Origin: Rhodobacteraceae bacterium HIMB11
GTDB taxonomy: Bacteria; Pseudomonadota; Alphaproteobacteria; Rhodobacterales; Rhodobacteraceae
DNA length: 48,654 nucleotides
Direction of reading: 5' to 3'
Assembly (NCBI GenBank): GCA_000472185.1
Contig: AVDB01000013.1
Location: 1 to 48,654 of the forward strand
The translations under genes were made by a program, and so were the position numbers. Under the pieces are notes generated by a model. That model searched no databases and was not told the origin of the DNA. It saw only the letters and a program-made list of their open reading frames with translations. This document shows positions 33,210 to 41,153 of the stretch, piece by piece; positions within the stretch are counted from its first letter, which is position 1; each line of letters starts with the position of its first letter.

Positions 33210-33488
33210 ATGCCCAGTCCAATATCCTTCCGTTACTTCAAAACCAGCCCCGAGATCAGCTAACTTGCAGTTATGCTTCGTGTGCGGTTTCCACTATCAC
33301 TTAGAAATGTAGATGACCTTGTTCATGAACGGGGCGTGGACGTAGGTTATGGCCCCATTCGGTTTTGGTGGCAAATGTTCGGCTCTAAATTTGCACGCCA
33401 CATCGAACAACGTGGGGCGTGGAGAATGACTATATGTAAGTGGAATAGCCACTTGGCATCGTTATTGCGGCAAAAATCTTATGGATAA
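33210..33488 (+). mobile_element. Remnant of an IS6-family transposase gene
   Basis: MPSPISFRYFKTSPEI at 33210 and, after an in-frame TAA at 33261-33263, RVRFPLSLRNVDDLVHERGV, then DVGYGPIRFWWQMFGSKFAR. This is the N-terminal zinc-finger/helix part of IS6-type transposases. The DDE catalytic domain is missing. By chance the frame joins the integrase remnant's second frame. The open frame runs to 33488, but similarity is lost near 33430. The junction suggests an IS-mediated deletion that removed the integrase catalytic end. Confidence 0.72.
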
Positions 33489-34132
33489 GCCTTTTTAAGG
33501 TATTCATCCATTGCAGGTTTATAATGTTCAAGCTCGTCCCGCACGGGTGAAAAGCTTTGGAGGCGATCATGGTAGGCTGTTACAGATTGCGGCCATTCGA
33601 TAACTAGAGACAGTGCCTCTTCAAATCTGCGTATCCATGCAAATGTCACCGCAAACCCGCAATCACAAAGCCATAGTTTTGAAGGATCCAATGAACAGTT
33701 TTTGAGCAAGACCTCCAAGGATTTCAGGTGCTTGGAGATTTCTTGCCCGCTGCGATCAACTGCGTCTTTATCTCGGGTTTCATATGCAACCTGCGGGTAA
33801 AGTGTACGGACAGCTGGTTCTAGGCGCGTATCATGTAGTCGGCCTTTCTCACGGGCCTTGGCGCGCAGTTGAACAGTGTCGGGCAACATCGCCACTTCTG
33901 GATAAGCTTCGTTTAGGTATTCCGCGATCGCCTCGGAGTCAGCGAGCATAAATCCATTGTCGATCAATGCAGGAAGATTGCCCGACGGCACGACTGCTTT
34001 GTATTCTGCCGATCCATATCCCCCGGGCGGGAGCAGTTCTTTCCATTCAAGGCCTTTGTTCCGCATCGTAATCCGTAGCTTTGCGCAGTACGTGGCGACG
34101 GGAACAGAATATATCTTTAACATGTTGGTCAT
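33479..34132 (-). CDS. Glutathione S-transferase family protein
   Basis: A 217-residue soluble GST. The N-terminal thioredoxin-like domain has YSVPVATYCAKLRITMRNKG, with the Tyr/Ser-Cys region near residue 15, and NLPALIDNGFMLADSEAIAE, in which the Pro and the D-S-E-A motif are glutathione-binding features. The C-terminal half is helical. An internal ATG three codons later is an alternative start. Specific substrate unknown. The stop lies at the edge of the IS6 remnant, so this gene marks the start of conserved chromosome. Confidence 0.85.
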   Translation of the reverse strand: MTNMLKIYSVPVATYCAKLRITMRNKGLEWKELLPPGGYGSAEYKAVVPSGNLPALIDNGFMLADSEAIAEYLNEAYPEVAMLPDTVQLRAKAREKGRLHDTRLEPAVRTLYPQVAYETRDKDAVDRSGQEISKHLKSLEVLLKNCSLDPSKLWLCDCGFAVTFAWIRRFEEALSLVIEWPQSVTAYHDRLQSFSPVRDELEHYKPAMDEYLKKAYP

Positions 34133-34198
34133 TTCTAATTTTAGTCAGGCCAACCACAGTCGCGGTTGGCCGAGTTGTGCTTGTTTATTCAAACTCAA

Positions 34199-34978
34199 TT
34201 ATTCAGACAAAAGTTGCCATTTCTTCCCAAGGTTTTCAAAGAAGCCCTGTTCTTGCTTCAGTGTGATCCATGTATTCACATAGTTGATCCAAACTTGATC
34301 CGCCTGCGGCAGCAACATTGCGATAGGTGTTGGCGCACGACCTTCAGCCACCGGAACAATCATAAGTTGGTCGTATTTCGCAACCAATTTGTTTGCTTCA
34401 ACGTTTGACGTAATGTTTGCATCTGCGCGACCGGCCAATACCTCTTGAAAATCACGTGCGGGCGCTTCAACGATGCGGTGATTTGCGTTTGGAAAGAAGT
34501 CTTTAACTTGTTTCTCTTGCGTGGTTCCAAGGGTTGCGGCTACAGAAACGTCGCTTTGGTTCAGGTCATCCCAATCTTGAAAGCGGTCTGCATTCTTTTT
34601 CAAGGTCAGAGGAACTGTTGCAAGGCTGAAATAGCTGCTTGAATATCCCGCAGCTTTTGCACGTTTGGGCGAAACAGACGCAGAGCCGGTGATGTGGTAT
34701 TGACCAGAGGTGACACCGCTTACCAGTGTCTTCCAGTCTGTTGCAACGAATTCAACTTCGACACCCAGATCTGCCGCCAATTGCGACATGACGTCAATGT
34801 CATATCCTGTATAGCTGTTGGTTGCGACATCACGCATCGTCATTGGGTTCCAGTCACCCGTGGTTCCAACTTTCAAAACACCTGTGGACAGGATTTCTGT
34901 CAGTGCAGATTGTGCATTTGCTTGGAGGGTGCTTGCAGCAAGAACTATGCTTGCGGCGACGATTTTAAAAAGTTTCAT
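34199..34978 (-). CDS. ABC transporter substrate-binding protein, polar amino-acid type
   Basis: A 259-residue periplasmic binding protein of family 3. MKLFKIVAASIVLAASTLQA with NAQS is the signal peptide. STGVLKVGTTGDWNPMTMRD is the usual N-terminal strand, GYDIDVMSQLAADLGVEVEF follows, and VAATLGTTQEKQVKDFFPNA is the second-lobe loop. Resemblance to cyclohexadienyl-dehydratase-like binding proteins is noticeable. It is divergent from the ATPase and permease genes at 35103-36588, with which it presumably makes one importer. Confidence 0.88.
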   Translation of the reverse strand: MKLFKIVAASIVLAASTLQANAQSALTEILSTGVLKVGTTGDWNPMTMRDVATNSYTGYDIDVMSQLAADLGVEVEFVATDWKTLVSGVTSGQYHITGSASVSPKRAKAAGYSSSYFSLATVPLTLKKNADRFQDWDDLNQSDVSVAATLGTTQEKQVKDFFPNANHRIVEAPARDFQEVLAGRADANITSNVEANKLVAKYDQLMIVPVAEGRAPTPIAMLLPQADQVWINYVNTWITLKQEQGFFENLGKKWQLLSE

Positions 34979-35102
34979 GGATCTTCCTTATTCAGTGTTT
35001 CGATCTACCTAGTGCGAAAAGTGCTGTGGCAAACTGGTCGAGCAAGAAAAAGCTTGTTAGATGTCAAACTTAAGCTGTCACGATCGACTGGGAGAAGCAT
35101 AA

Positions 35103-35843
35103 GTGAAGAGCGCCTTAATATCTATACAAAAAGTGTCAAAAAGATATGACAGATTTTTAGCCCTTGATGACGTTTCTCTTGAAGTCAATGCTGGAGAAAA
35201 GGTGGTTATCTGTGGTCCCTCGGGTTCTGGCAAATCCACCCTTATTCGTTGTATCAACCGTCTGGAAACGCATGATAGTGGTGAAATTATTGTCGATGGG
35301 TTGCGATTGAGCAACGACAAACACGTGTTAGAAAAAATTCGTGGGCACTGTGGTATGGTATTCCAACAGTTTAATTTGTTCCCGCATCTAAGTGTTTTGG
35401 AAAATCTAACACTCGGACCGCGACGCGCTCTTGGTCTGGATGAAAAAGCCGCTAATGAGCAAGCGATGCGGTATTTGGAGCGGGTGAAGATACCTGACCA
35501 AGCGCATAAATTTCCCGGTCAATTGTCAGGCGGTCAACAGCAACGCGTCGCAATCGCGCGATCTTTGTGTATGCAACCAAGGATAATGTTGTTTGACGAA
35601 CCAACTTCTGCATTAGACCCTGAAATGATTGCTGAGGTCCTGGAGGTCATGTCGGAATTGGCGAGTGATGGAATGACAATGATTGTTGTGACCCACGAAA
35701 TGGGATTTGCCCGTCGCGTTGCAGATAAGATGGTGTTCATGGATCAAGGTCAGATTGTTGAAGTGGGACCGACGGAACAAGTCTTTGAAGCACCAAAATC
35801 AGAACGCTTTGCCGCGTTTATCCAGCAGATTTTAAATCATTAA
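35103..35843 (+). CDS. Amino-acid ABC transporter ATP-binding protein (GlnQ/HisP type)
   Basis: A 246-residue ATPase. Walker [10 protein letters not shown] near residue 41, Q-loop [14 protein letters not shown], signature [13 protein letters not shown], Walker [16 protein letters not shown] and the switch His VVTHEMGF are all intact. GTG at 35103 is the likely start. The permease gene follows 10 bp after the stop, and the binding protein gene is divergent upstream. Together these form a polar amino-acid importer. Confidence 0.92.
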   Translation: MKSALISIQKVSKRYDRFLALDDVSLEVNAGEKVVICGPSGSGKSTLIRCINRLETHDSGEIIVDGLRLSNDKHVLEKIRGHCGMVFQQFNLFPHLSVLENLTLGPRRALGLDEKAANEQAMRYLERVKIPDQAHKFPGQLSGGQQQRVAIARSLCMQPRIMLFDEPTSALDPEMIAEVLEVMSELASDGMTMIVVTHEMGFARRVADKMVFMDQGQIVEVGPTEQVFEAPKSERFAAFIQQILNH

Positions 35844-35853
35844 GGGGTAAGAA

Positions 35854-36588
35854 ATGAAACGAAATATACTCCTTTTATCGGGTGCATTGTTATTATCTGG
35901 CTGCTCTGAGAATTGGGGCTGGTATGTTGTTGATCCTCGTACGCCAAACGGACTTGCCAATCTTAAATTTATGATGACTGGTGCCTACAACACCATATTA
36001 ATGTCATTAATGGCGATCCTGATTTCTGTGATTGTGGGACTTTTAATTGCCTTGCCTGGTCTTTCTTCAAAACCTTATTATCGCGCGATAAATCGCACGT
36101 ATGTAGAGGTTGTGCGAGCAGTGCCGATCCTCGTTTTGATCTTGTGGGTTTACTATGGTTTGCCGCAACTCACTGGTTTGACGTTGAATGTTTTTTGGGC
36201 AGGTGTATTTGCGCTTGCGTTGTCTGATAGTGCGTTTCAGGCTGAAATTTTCCGTGGCGGGATACAATCAATAAGTCGCGGTCAATACGAAGCGGCGCAG
36301 TCCATTTCGTTGAATTATCGGGACACAATGCGTTTTGTCATTCTTCCACAGGCAATTCGTCGTATCCTTCCTGCCTTGGGTAATCAACTTGTTTACATGC
36401 TGAAAATGTCCTCTCTTGTCTCTGTCATCGGGATGCAAGAACTAACACGTAAGGCTAATGAATTGGTGGTGACGGAATATCGCCCGCTTGAAATCTATAC
36501 GATTTTGGTTTTGGAATACTTGCTCCTGATCCTGATTTTATCGGCAGGTGTTCGTTGGTTAGAACAGCGCATGAACGCTGCGTACTAA
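35854..36588 (+). CDS. Amino-acid ABC transporter permease (HisM/GlnP type)
   Basis: A 244-residue permease with about five membrane helices. The EAA loop is EAAQSISLNYRDTMRFVILP, and RAVPILVLILWVYYGLPQL is the family signature. Odd feature: the N-terminus MKRNILLLSGALLLSGCSEN reads like a lipoprotein signal with a lipobox (LLSGC), before the usual first permease helix at about residue 40. Start follows AGGGGTAAG. Its stop is 2 bp before the MATE gene. Confidence 0.9.
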   Translation: MKRNILLLSGALLLSGCSENWGWYVVDPRTPNGLANLKFMMTGAYNTILMSLMAILISVIVGLLIALPGLSSKPYYRAINRTYVEVVRAVPILVLILWVYYGLPQLTGLTLNVFWAGVFALALSDSAFQAEIFRGGIQSISRGQYEAAQSISLNYRDTMRFVILPQAIRRILPALGNQLVYMLKMSSLVSVIGMQELTRKANELVVTEYRPLEIYTILVLEYLLLILILSAGVRWLEQRMNAAY

Positions 36589-36590
36589 TC

Positions 36591-37946
36591 ATGATTAACG
36601 ATGATCTAACGAAAGGCCAAATTTCGCATCATTTCCGCACTCTGGCTGTCCCTGCAGCGTACGGGATGTTGTTCGCAACACTTTACAACGTGGTAGATGT
36701 TTTCTTTGCAGGTATGTTGGGAACCTATGCCCAAGCAGGGCTTGCCATCGGCTATCAGGCGTTTTTCATGATGATGGCAGTGGGCTTTGGACTTGGTTCT
36801 GCGCTTAGTGCACTTGTTAGCATTGCCAAAGGACGCAAGGACGCATCGGACACACAGAAGCTTTCATATCAAGGGATAAGTTTCGGTGTGTTAGTATCCA
36901 TCTGCCTTGTTTGTATCGGTTGGTTCACTGGACCTTGGTTAATCCATCTAGTGTCCGAAGAGGGAAGCTATCGTGAGGCCGCTTTGGGGTATTTCACTTG
37001 GTTGTTATTCGCGTTACCTGCGTTTTTGCTTGCTTATGGGGTAAATGGCATTCTGCAGGCCAATGGCGATACTGTTTCGCTGCAGCGTGCTTTAACTGTA
37101 GCGTTTTTCGCGAACATCGGATTGAACCCGTTATTTATTTTTGGAATACCGAATATCTGGTCAGGGATGGGGTTTAATGGCATTGCTGCCGCGACCATTG
37201 TGTCACAAACTGGCGTCGTGGTCTGGGTGCTGTATCGCGTTTTCAGATTGCCATACATGAAAACGGGCACCCGGGATTTGTTTATTCCTAATTGGATTAG
37301 CTTTCTGGAAATCTGCAAACAAATGCTCCCAACCACGGCTGCATTAATGGTTATGTTCCTATCTGGTTTTATCATCCAATTCGCGCTCAAGGGGTTTGGA
37401 GGCGAAGCGCTGGCTGCCTATGGTGCAGCGTTGCGGATCGAGCAACTGTTGCTTCTGCCGATTTTGGGTGTAACGGGCGCGCTTTTGCCAATTGTAGGAC
37501 AAAATTACGGCGCTGAAAACTACGATCGCGTTCGTGCGGCTGTATGGTTTTGTTGGAAAGTTGGGTTTGTCATGGCCGCAATTGCGTTGCCAATCCTATG
37601 GAATGGGAGTGCCACAGCCATGAGTGTATTCACAAACGATCCCAAGGTGATCGCAAATGGCGTAAGTTACCTAAGGGTCGATGCGTTGTTATTTCCATTC
37701 TACATGATGCTATTTTCGATTAACTCTGTCTTACAGGCTCTGAAACAACCTGTATGGACACTTTGGATCAGTCTATTTCGACAGGGTTTAGGTGTTGGTT
37801 TGTTTGTTTGGATTTTTATCTCCTACTTCAAATTAGGTGTCATTGGCGTTTGGTTTGGCATTGCGGCTGCTGTGTTCACGGGATGGCTTCTGGCCTTATA
37901 TATTGTTGCAAAAGTGGCAAAGAGCGCCATTGGCGGGCTTCGCTAA
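36591..37946 (+). CDS. MATE-family efflux protein
   Basis: Multidrug/toxin extrusion family, 451 residues with about twelve helices. The beginning LTKGQISHHFRTLAVPAAYG and NVVDVFFAGMLGTYAQAGLA match the first MATE repeat; LKGFGGEALAAYGAALRIEQ is the corresponding second-repeat motif. The ORF reaches back to 36555, but the ATG at 36591, 2 bp after the permease stop, is the natural start. Substrate unknown; coupling to Na+ or H+ cannot be read. Confidence 0.9.
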   Translation: MINDDLTKGQISHHFRTLAVPAAYGMLFATLYNVVDVFFAGMLGTYAQAGLAIGYQAFFMMMAVGFGLGSALSALVSIAKGRKDASDTQKLSYQGISFGVLVSICLVCIGWFTGPWLIHLVSEEGSYREAALGYFTWLLFALPAFLLAYGVNGILQANGDTVSLQRALTVAFFANIGLNPLFIFGIPNIWSGMGFNGIAAATIVSQTGVVVWVLYRVFRLPYMKTGTRDLFIPNWISFLEICKQMLPTTAALMVMFLSGFIIQFALKGFGGEALAAYGAALRIEQLLLLPILGVTGALLPIVGQNYGAENYDRVRAAVWFCWKVGFVMAAIALPILWNGSATAMSVFTNDPKVIANGVSYLRVDALLFPFYMMLFSINSVLQALKQPVWTLWISLFRQGLGVGLFVWIFISYFKLGVIGVWFGIAAAVFTGWLLALYIVAKVAKSAIGGLR

Positions 37947-37975
37947 AGCGTCAAGCAAACGGAGGGCCGTGCGCC

Positions 37976-38674
37976 GTGAAACAATCCAACAATTGGTACC
38001 TCGAATTACTTTTTGGTGTGCGAGATATGTTGCCAATGTCGGTTGCGGCCGCAACTTATGGCCTTGCCTTTGGGCTTCTTGCGACGCAGTCGGGGTTCAA
38101 CATATTTCAAACAATCAGCATGAGCGCTTTGGTGTTTGGTGGGTCCTCTCAGTTGGTTGCGATTGAGCAATTGTCCATTGGTCTTGGTGCTGCTTCGGCG
38201 ATATTGGCAGGAGGCGCCCTGAACATGCGGATATTGCTGGTTACAGCAACCATGCGAAACGTGTTGGCCGTGCGTCCATGGTGGCAGGTCGGCTTGGGAA
38301 CATTTTTTGCAACCGATGCGTCTGTTGCTTTAATGCAATCCGCAAAACCACGAAACATGACGACAAGTTATTGGTATTTCTTTGGTGGGGGCGCGTCTCT
38401 TTATGTCATTTGGATTGCGGTTACAGCCATCGGTGCGCTCGTCTCAAGCGGCGTCCCCAATCCGCAGGCCATCGGACTTGATTTTGCTATTATTGCGATT
38501 TTTGTGGCAACGCTGCCTGGTATGTGGCGAGGCAAGAAGGATGTTTTGCCTTGGTTACTTGCAAGTGGCATCGTTTTGATTTGGGGTACGCTTTTCCCTG
38601 AATATGCAAGTTGGGGACTAATTGGGGGGGCCTTGATTGGTGCGATTTGCGCAGGTTTAAACAATGAAAATTGA
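37976..38674 (+). CDS. azlC: AzlC-family permease, branched-chain amino-acid exporter subunit
   Basis: A 232-residue membrane protein. LPMSVAAATYGLAFGLLATQ, then MSALVFGGSSQLVAIEQLSI, and GGALNMRILLVTATMR form the AzlC signature. GTG at 37976 is preceded by GGAGGG at 9 nt; the frame is open far upstream inside the MATE gene, which I disregard. It overlaps the AzlD gene by 11 bp, as AzlC/AzlD pairs often do. The pair exports branched-chain amino acids in characterised bacteria. Confidence 0.9.
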   Translation: MKQSNNWYLELLFGVRDMLPMSVAAATYGLAFGLLATQSGFNIFQTISMSALVFGGSSQLVAIEQLSIGLGAASAILAGGALNMRILLVTATMRNVLAVRPWWQVGLGTFFATDASVALMQSAKPRNMTTSYWYFFGGGASLYVIWIAVTAIGALVSSGVPNPQAIGLDFAIIAIFVATLPGMWRGKKDVLPWLLASGIVLIWGTLFPEYASWGLIGGALIGAICAGLNNEN

Positions 38675-38963
38675 AATTTGGATGACCATTATTGGACTTG
38701 GTGGTGCCAGTTTCGCCATTCGTCTATCTGGGTATCTTCTGGCCTCTCAAATTCCACAGGATGGGATGTGGGCGCGCGCATTGCAGGCGTTGCCGGGCTG
38801 CCTAATTGTGTCTTTGGTTTCTTTGATGATGTTAAACGGGACGATGTTAGAATGGATATCAGCTGTGATGGTTTTGGTACTCGCGGCGATCAGCCGGAAA
38901 CCTACCTTGGCTATGTTCGCTGGAATGGTAATTATTGCAGCACTGCGGTTCGCCATAGGCTAG
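38664..38963 (+). CDS. azlD: AzlD-family protein, partner of AzlC
   Basis: A 99-residue protein with three to four hydrophobic helices, typical AzlD length. IWMTIIGLGGASFAIRLSGY at the N-terminus and LQALPGCLIVSLVSLMML in the middle are family-like. The start codon lies inside the end of azlC, indicating translational coupling. Confidence 0.88.
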   Translation: MKIEIWMTIIGLGGASFAIRLSGYLLASQIPQDGMWARALQALPGCLIVSLVSLMMLNGTMLEWISAVMVLVLAAISRKPTLAMFAGMVIIAALRFAIG

Positions 38964-39073
38964 CAATTACAATAATAATTACGCTTTTATAAATCAGATG
39001 AAGCGACACGATTGATCATTCATACGAAAACTGCATTATCCAACCGCAAAATTGCGATGGAGAGCAAAAGGCG

Positions 39074-40324
39074 ATGACTAAGATAAATTGGGATGAAAGC
39101 GCTGAACTGGACAAATTAGCAGAACTGTCAATCAAGACAGGGGTGGCGTTGCAGCCTGGGCAGGACCTTATCATTACCGCGCCGATTGAAGCCGCGCCAC
39201 TTGTGCGTAAATTGGCGCAGCACGCATACAAAGCTGGTGCAGGCATTGTAACCCCATTTTATACCGACCCAGAGGTGGTTTTGGCCCGATACAAACACGC
39301 AGACAAAACCTCTTTTGAAAAGGCAACAGATTGGTTGTTTGATGGGATGGCAAATGCGTTTGATACAAATACTGCCCGTTTGGCGGTTGTTGGGGACGAC
39401 CCAATGCTATTGGCCGAACAAAATCCGGAAGATGTAGGACAAGCCAATAAAGCCATTTCAAAAGCTTCATCATCCGTCCGCGAGAGGATCACGCGCTTTG
39501 ATGTCAATTGGAACATCATTGCATGGCCAGGGACACAATGGGCGAAACGTGTTTTTCCGGACCTAAGTGATGAAGACGCACAAATCGCCCTGGCTGATGC
39601 AATTTTTGAGGCATCACGTGTGACGATGCTTGATCCAATTTCTGCATGGGATGAGCACAATAATCGTCTTCGGAGACGTACGAATTGGCTGAATACGCAA
39701 AATTTTGCAGCCTTGCATTTTTATGGCGATGGTACGGATTTAATGGTCGGGCTCGCGCAGGATCATGAATGGATGGGTGGCGCATCGGTCGCTCGAAATG
39801 GCGTTACTTGTAATCCAAACATCCCAACAGAAGAGGTCTTTACGACTCCGCATGCCACAAACGTGAACGGTCACGTAAAATCGACCAAGCCATTGTCACA
39901 TCAGGGGACTTTGATAGAAGATATTTCGGTCACATTTAAGGACGGTGTGATTACAGACGCAAGCGCATCAAAAGGTGAAGAGGTCTTCTTAAAATTGCTC
40001 GATACGGACGAAGGCGCAAGACGGCTAGGAGAGGTTGCGCTTGTTCCGCATGGCTCTCCGATTTCGCAAAGTGGTCTATTATTTTACAACACATTGTTTG
40101 ATGAAAATGCGGCCTGTCATATTGCGCTTGGACAGTGTTATTCCAAATGCTTCAAGAACGGATCAGAGCTCTCGCAAGAAGAAGTCGTTGCACGTGGCGG
40201 GAATAGCAGCATGATCCATGTGGATTGGATGATCGGATCCGGGGCGATTAATATTGATGGCTTGGATGCCACAGGAAATACGACCCCAGTCTTTCGAAAT
40301 GGCGAGTGGGACTCTGAACTTTAG
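39074..40324 (+). CDS. M29-family aminopeptidase
   Basis: Thermophilic-type (M29) metallo-aminopeptidase, 416 residues. Expected metal ligands are visible: E in NIPTEEVFTTP, E and H in GEVALVPHGSPIS, H in ACHIALGQCYS and H/D in MIHVDWMIGSG. NLTHELRV-type substrate residues are not distinguishable by eye. No signal peptide, so cytoplasmic. AGGCG precedes the ATG. The 168-bp gap after it carries no gene. The protein should remove N-terminal amino acids from peptides. Confidence 0.92.
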   Translation: MTKINWDESAELDKLAELSIKTGVALQPGQDLIITAPIEAAPLVRKLAQHAYKAGAGIVTPFYTDPEVVLARYKHADKTSFEKATDWLFDGMANAFDTNTARLAVVGDDPMLLAEQNPEDVGQANKAISKASSSVRERITRFDVNWNIIAWPGTQWAKRVFPDLSDEDAQIALADAIFEASRVTMLDPISAWDEHNNRLRRRTNWLNTQNFAALHFYGDGTDLMVGLAQDHEWMGGASVARNGVTCNPNIPTEEVFTTPHATNVNGHVKSTKPLSHQGTLIEDISVTFKDGVITDASASKGEEVFLKLLDTDEGARRLGEVALVPHGSPISQSGLLFYNTLFDENAACHIALGQCYSKCFKNGSELSQEEVVARGGNSSMIHVDWMIGSGAINIDGLDATGNTTPVFRNGEWDSEL

Positions 40325-40493
40325 CTCACTAGTTTGTTGAAAAAATAACAAATCAGCAAGTGATAAACGTTGTGGCTCATTATGTTCATTGCAGGGTGTC
40401 TTGTTTGCGCTGCATGGTTCAGCGCGCGCCTGTGCCTCTGACAAGTTGAAACCTATTTATTGAAGCGCGTATCTGAGGACCTACGTTTCTGTC

Positions 40494-41153
40494 ATGAGTC
40501 TGCTGCATGTAAATAATATAACTAAGAATTTTGAAACTGGTGAAGGAACACTCACTGTTTTACGTGGTGTGTCCCTAGATCTGATTTCAGGAAAAAGTCT
40601 AGCGCTTACGGGCGAGAGTGGTTCTGGTAAATCAACGCTCTTGTATCTCATCGGGGGGCTTGATGTTCCGGATGAGGGTCGGATTGAAATCTTGGGCCAG
40701 GATATTGCAAGCTTAGATGACCCAAAGCGTGCGGCGCTGCGACGCGGAACCGTCGGTGTTGTGTTTCAGCAATTTAACCTTATCCCGTCATTAAACGTTG
40801 CAGCGAACCTTTCGTTCCATGCACGGCTGTCGGGATCTGAGGATAAGTCGTGGACCGAGCATCTGGTACATTATTTGTGTCTTGGATCACTCTTGGACCG
40901 ATTTCCTGAACAACTTTCGGGGGGACAACAACAACGCGTTGCGATTGGACGCACCCTTGCGGCGCGTCCGGCGTTGGTATTGGCCGATGAGCCGACGGGA
41001 AACTTGGATGAGGCAACGGCAGATGTTGTGATGAACCTATTATTGGAATTGGTTCAAGAATCCGGTGCAGGCCTTTTGATGGTGACGCATTCACTGCGTT
41101 TGGCTAAAAGATTAGATCATCAGGTTCATTTGCAAGCGGGCCTAATCGCGTGA
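40494..41153 (+). CDS. ABC transporter ATP-binding protein (LolD/AttE-like)
   Basis: A 219-residue ATPase of the MacB/LolD group. Walker [20 protein letters not shown]-loop [13 protein letters not shown], signature [13 protein letters not shown], Walker [16 protein letters not shown] and switch MVTHSLRLA are present. The stop overlaps the GTG start of the large permease. The three-gene set with a following AttH protein matches the att-type transporter of agrobacteria. Confidence 0.92.
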   Translation: MSLLHVNNITKNFETGEGTLTVLRGVSLDLISGKSLALTGESGSGKSTLLYLIGGLDVPDEGRIEILGQDIASLDDPKRAALRRGTVGVVFQQFNLIPSLNVAANLSFHARLSGSEDKSWTEHLVHYLCLGSLLDRFPEQLSGGQQQRVAIGRTLAARPALVLADEPTGNLDEATADVVMNLLLELVQESGAGLLMVTHSLRLAKRLDHQVHLQAGLIA

